DNA of 64,000 nucleotides, from assembly GCA_025200525.1 (NCBI GenBank), contig CM045758.1, positions 164,512,261-164,576,260 on the forward strand, written 5' to 3'. This DNA comes from Camellia lanceoleosa (taxonomy: Eukaryota; Streptophyta; Magnoliopsida; Ericales; Theaceae). Shown piece by piece: positions 59,354 to 64,000 of this stretch. The notes below the pieces were generated by a model. The model had not been told where the DNA came from and made no database searches. It worked only from the letters and a program-made list of their open reading frames with translations. The number at the start of each line of letters is the position of its first letter. Within the stretch, counting starts at the first letter, position 1. The position numbers and the translations under genes were made by a program.

Positions 59354-60059
59354 ATAAGAGTATAAGAGTCTAAAAAAATAGTATAAATAAAAAAAAAGGA
59401 CTTTATGCAATAAAGATATAAATACATGAGATTAAGTGGGTTATAAATTTCCTTCATAGACTTCTTAGATTAGAATACTCCTAAATAGGATTCATCAATA
59501 AAAACCCCTTTTTACATAGTCTAATGAATCCTAATTAACTAATACAATTACAATAATTCTAAACATTTATAATTTATTTTACATATCCAATTCTAAACAA
59601 TTTATTTTATATTTACTTGAAAAAAAAAAAAGAAGAATGGCAAACATATTTTGAATAATACATCATTCAATTTTTGTAAAACACTTATAACTTGATCATG
59701 TGACTAAGGATTCTGATAAAAAATAAAATTAAATTAAAAATTTTTTCTGGCATCAATTTTACAACAGAAGAATTCAAATAATCAAAAATAAGTCCAAACA
59801 CAGGAAGGAGTGACACATCAGAGACCCCTCCAACACCATGGGTCTGTCTGTTTTGGGTGACAGAGGAGAGAATTGAATTAGAATAGATGTAAGATCTATT
59901 ACAGTAGTATTTGTTTACAAAATAGGTTGGAGATTAATCTTTTAGGATTATGATAGGCCTCAGAGGAAGAGACTAGCAAAGGCCACTGAGGATTAGGTTT
60001 CAAAACTATGATAGGCCTTAGAAAAAGACTATTTTATCCATATTATGGGTTGTGTATTT
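59354..60059. other. AT-rich DNA with a short direct repeat
   Basis: No gene. A phrase CTATGATAGGCCT..GA occurs twice (about 59948-59975 and 60005-60030). Confidence 0.5.
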
Positions 60060-60135
60060 GTGTGTGTGTGTGTGTGTGTTTGTTTTTTTTTTATTTGTTT
60101 GTTTTGTTATCATGTCATTATATATATATATATAT
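60056..60135. repeat. GT and TA microsatellites
   Basis: A GT run at 60059-60080 and a TA run at 60120-60135. Confidence 0.85.
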
Positions 60136-60664
60136 TAAAATAATACATAAAAAATATAATTTTTTTAATTAAAATGTATAAAAAATACCAAAGGATATTT
60201 ATGATATTTCATATAGTTAATCTCCTAGTAAAAATATATTACAAACAAACATAATTTTTCTTAATATCCTCACTAACAATCTCCACATTAATAATTTTCT
60301 GATTAACAATTCGCACACTAATGCTTCATTTGAAAACATGCTATTTTAATAACTTTTTAATTTTTTATAAAAAAATATATAAAAAAGTAGAGAGATTGAT
60401 ATAATACTTATAGTGATTTTTTAATTAGAATATGAAAAATGATCTGGACCCTCTCTCTCCCCCACCCTCACCTCCACTCCCATCACTCTACACACACGTG
60501 GGAGTTGGTGATTGGAGGAGATTAAAAAAAATAAAAATAAAAATAAAAAATTGCCAACCACAGGCCCGTAAAGGTTGTGGGGGTTGACCCTTGTGGAGGT
60601 CTCAACCATTTCTCTTAAAATATATAATTGACAAGAAAATTACTTCAGACCCCAACTGGGGGGT

Positions 60665-60780
60665 CGACTCCCAGTGAGGTGGCGCGTTTTGATTGAGTAA
60701 AAAAAAATCTGTTTTATTTATTTATGTATTTATTTTTTAAGTTTCAATCAGTAGGGACTCGCTACCTCACTGGGTCTGTT
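60665..60780. repeat. Imperfect inverted repeat
   Basis: CCCAGTGAGGTGGCGCG (about 60669-60686) is inverted as CGCTACCTCACTGGGT near 60759-60775. The arms continue weakly inward (GATTGAG and CAATCAG). Confidence 0.5.
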
Positions 60781-60789
60781 TTGACAAAT

Positions 60790-61582
60790 AAGACCTAACA
60801 AACCTACTAAACCTAACTTTAAAAACAAACTAGCCTTATGTGTTGTCATTTAAGATGTCATTTGGTATTGTGGATTGCGTTGGGTTTTGTGTAAGTCATT
60901 GTTGTGCATTCATTTGGTATTGCAACATCACATGTGTTATTATTGGTTGAGTTTTTTTTTCATGTTGGGATGTTAAGAAAGAATTTAAGAGGCTAGTATG
61001 GTTCATCAAAAATTTTATTTAATAATTCAAATAATTTATTTTATAAAATTATCATGGTATATTATTCATGAAAAAATTTAAAATAATCTAATAAGTATAA
61101 TATTTTTATTTTATTACATTTACTTTTTAAATTTAACCAGATGCGATAATGTTGAGCTAACTGTTTTGACTTATTAATTATTGATATACACGGAGGAGAA
61201 ATTACATGTACTCACAAAATGTGAAACTCCAAACATTCTCATTCTCATTAAAAATGGGGAAAAAAAAGAAGTTATAAAAAATTCAAAGTTTAATCTTGAT
61301 AACAAATTAAATTATATATTTTTTCATTGTTTTAATTTACATCATTAATTTAAATTTTAACCGGAATAATTATACAATTTAATTACTTTTGATAGTGGTG
61401 TTAGAAGTGGTTGTGAACTGGAAAATGAGGTAAATAGATGGTAGTGAGCTGAAAAATGGGAAGAGTAGAGGAGGACGGGGAAAAGGGATGAAGGGATTGG
61501 AAAAGACGAGGGGTGGTGATGGATAAGGGTGGGAGGTAATTGTCAACAATAATGAAATGAAGAGATTGATTAAATTATCTAA
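60790..61582. other. AT-rich intergenic DNA
   Basis: No gene or structured element that I can support. Confidence 0.5.
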
Positions 61583-61831
61583 GCCTCCGTTTGGGAAGTA
61601 GGTTGGCTTTTTGGCTTTTTAACTTTTTTGACTATTTTAGCCTGGGCTTAAAAGTTTGGTTTGGAAAGAGCTTTTTGACTTTTTGGCTTTTTTGACTTTT
61701 TTTGTGAGAGATGAATGTAATGATTATGGGTTGAATGTGATGTTTTGTTTTTTGTAGCTAAAAAAGTCTATTTCGTCTTTTGTGGCTAAAATAGCCAAAA
61801 AACCTGGCTTTTTGACTTCCCAAACGGTGCC
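61583..61831. mobile_element. Tourist-like MITE
   Basis: 249 bp between TAA (61580-61582) and TAA (61832-61834). Terminal inverted repeats are GCCTCCGTTTGGGAAG and CTTCCCAAACGGTGCC, with two mismatches. A 3-bp TAA target and GTTTGGG-type ends fit the PIF/Harbinger-derived Tourist class. The inside repeats GGCTTTTTGGCTTTTTTGAC-like phrases. Confidence 0.65.
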
Positions 61832-61834
61832 TAA

Positions 61835-63164
61835 ATTACTCATTCTCAATCAGTTATAACTAATAAATGATTAAAATTTATATTACTTTAAAACTTTAAG
61901 ATTTAATTTGAAACAATTAAAAAATTAAAATTTGATCCTATAGTTTAACATAATGCACCCCTCATTAGTTGAGGCGAAGCGAAGCCTAAACATTGGCACG
62001 AGTAAAGAAAAAAAATGTTATTCGAAAAAATGGGTCCACACGGTTTTACTCACAATAAATTAATTGGGTTAGATTAGTCGACTTCGCTTGCATACTTTTA
62101 ATTGATAACTGAAGGGGTTAATTATTGTCAAGCACAAATATTGATTTTTTTTCTTCTCTTCAATACGCGGGTTATGTTATATTGAGTTTATTATGGACTC
62201 TTTATCATGTTAGTGGTTAGTATTATGGGTCATGCTATGTACATGGTGTCTATCACATATAGATATGAAATTGTGGTCATATTTTTTGGGCAGATTGGAT
62301 TAGTTTAGATTAGTATTTTTATGATTAATAGTTCTAGAATTACGAATCCATTTAGATTGTGTATTCTATCTTATATTTATATTGAATTATGATTATAAGG
62401 AGGGACTAATAATCCAGACTTTGGCTTAGTCTTCTAGTTTATATCCCATCCCTATCTATTCCAGTTTATATCTCACCCCTATCTGTGGAATTGAATAGTC
62501 CATCATATGTAGGATATTATAGCTGGATGGATTGTTAATCCATACTTCAATTATTTAACCAATTATCGAATTAATAATTTAATCGAAGCTCATATCCACC
62601 CAAACAAATATGACCTTATCATGTTGATTATAAAAAATGTCATAATTAAATTATTTTGAGTTATAACTATAAAAAAATAAATTATAATCAAATATCATAT
62701 AAAGTATAACTAAACACCTTTTAAATCATAATTAAAAAAATATTATAATCAAATCATAATTAATATCATAATAAATTATAATCAACCATCACAAAAATTA
62801 TATATGGAGCATATCATATGGATAGAATTTCCCTAGTGTTATTTGTTGGGTTGGTATTAGTCGTTGAATTACGATTGTTTGTTTGACCTAAAGCTAGGTT
62901 TTTTTCCCATTAGTTGGGCCTCCCAAGGCTCATCATAGTTATTATTATGATGATTTAAATTATTTATTTTGTTAAATTTTATGTGTAAATCATTTATCAA
63001 GAAAAAAATTGATCAAATAATCATAATTATATAATTTTATTATTTTTGTCTTAAAAAATGAATGATCTATAATTCAAAAAAATAAACTATTTTATTTTTT
63101 AAGAAAAATGCAATAAAATTATATTGTTACGGTTATCAAAGCAATTTGATTTTTTGTGAATGTC
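61835..63164. other. AT-rich intergenic DNA
   Basis: No gene supported. A short direct repeat of TTTATATCYCAYCCCTATCT occurs at about 62440-62490. Confidence 0.5.
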
Positions 63165-64000
63165 TGTTGGACAATCTTCATTGTATTTAAATAGATTAAA
63201 TTCTGTTGTGCACTAAACAACAATAAGAATATAAAAAAATAAATGAAAGGAGAGAATTTGTTTGATTACAAAAATCAAACTAGAAGTAAATAAATAAATA
63301 AAAACAGATTTTATTTTGTTATAAAAATAAAATTAAAATCTGATTTAATAAACAAATAAACAGAATAATAAATTAAACAACTTACTTGATTAATTTCTTC
63401 TAATAAATATCTGATCAAGTCCAGTGTTTGACACTGTATCCTTAAGACAGATTCGTTCTCTTCTCGGTGCTTTCAGAATATGGACGTCTATCTCCCAGGA
63501 TGAAATGATCAACTACAAACAATAGCAGCACTACAAATTATTTGTCTAACGAACACACTAAGTATTTATACTCTTTCTTACAAAAATTAAATGCAGCAAA
63601 ATGAAGAATAAATTTATAGAGATGAAGTATAAATTTTTTGAATCTCTAAAACATCAAATGAGGGTTGTCCTATTTATAGATATATTGGTGGCTGCAGGTT
63701 TTGAATTAAACAAGTGCAAACCTGTTTGAACATGTATGAAACCTGTTTGGTTTTGAATTTAAACAGATTTGAATTTGTTGGGTTCAAAAATTCAAATAGA
63801 TAAAAACGGGAAGGGCCCTGTTTGGGTGTACAGAAAAATCGGACCAGTTTATTTCCGGAATTAATTTGAATTCTGGATTTTATTTTTTAAAAAATAAAAT
63901 TCAATTCAAACATTTTTTGACCCAAAAAGAAAAGGTATTGGGTCAGACAAGCCCAACCCAACCTCACACCACGCACCCGCGCCCAAGCCTAGCTCGCCCG
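63165..64000 (-). mobile_element. Possible partial LTR, minus strand, running off the window
   Basis: TGTTGGACAATC at 63165 could be an LTR end, and TATTTATA at 63671-63678 is a strong minus-strand TATA box (TATAAATAGGAC on that strand). The pairing is what a minus-oriented LTR would show. The other end is not in the window and no duplication can be checked, so an ordinary promoter is also possible. Confidence 0.3.

Noticed and set aside
60421..60609. Minus-strand ORF of 62 codons with a hydrophobic stretch
   Set aside because: Short, starts in no promoter context, and the hydrophobic stretch comes from an A-rich tract; no support for a real gene.

Overview
The window looks like nuclear DNA of a flowering plant, probably a eudicot. 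It has AT-rich non-coding sequence, plant-type LTR retrotransposons, PIF/Harbinger DNA transposons, Tourist-like and foldback elements, and a snoRNA promoter with Site II, telo-box and TATA motifs. I see no intact host protein-coding gene. About 87% of the window (2488-58195) is one nest of transposons inside transposons, and its boundaries can be read directly from target-site duplications (TSDs).

Left flank (1-2487): AT-rich DNA with a promoter (about 1001-1196) followed by two tandem copies of a C/D-box snoRNA (1518-1622 and 1720-1820).

Nest: (level 1) Harbinger-1, 2488-58195, TSD TTA. It carries a broken SANT/Myb gene (4069-4371 plus 14360-14926), a broken DDE transposase (15402-16862), and a broken minus-strand gene with a putative plant transposon protein domain (17987-19192). 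(level 2) Inserted in Harbinger-1 are a Ty3/gypsy Tat-lineage retrotransposon (4430-14316, minus strand, TSD ACACA) in an intron of the SANT gene, a short TIR element (20154-20966), and Harbinger-2 (21259-58145, TSD TAA), which landed about 47 bp from the right end of Harbinger-1. (level 3) Harbinger-2 holds a large gag-only LTR retroelement, here called H (23013-57106, LTRs about 3.9 kb, truncated on the right). (level 4) The LTRs of H hold two solo LTRs of an unrelated family (25770-29329 and 53613-56188) and N (30097-41696, TSD ATAAT), a relative of H inserted in reverse. (level 5) N holds two further solo LTRs (33455-35810 and 37350-39823).

Right flank (58199-64000): AT-rich DNA with a foldback element (58784-59353), a Tourist-like MITE (61583-61831), microsatellites, and possibly part of a minus-strand LTR with a TATA box near 63671.

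The most unusual signal is in the four solo LTRs. Each carries 2-4 pairs of a palindromic GCTCGAGCG motif, and the two members of each pair start exactly 20 bp apart. The spacing is kept while the sequence around it diverges, which suggests a site bound by paired proteins two helical turns apart. All recognisable coding genes here are pseudogenes; many of their stops fit C-to-T or G-to-A decay.
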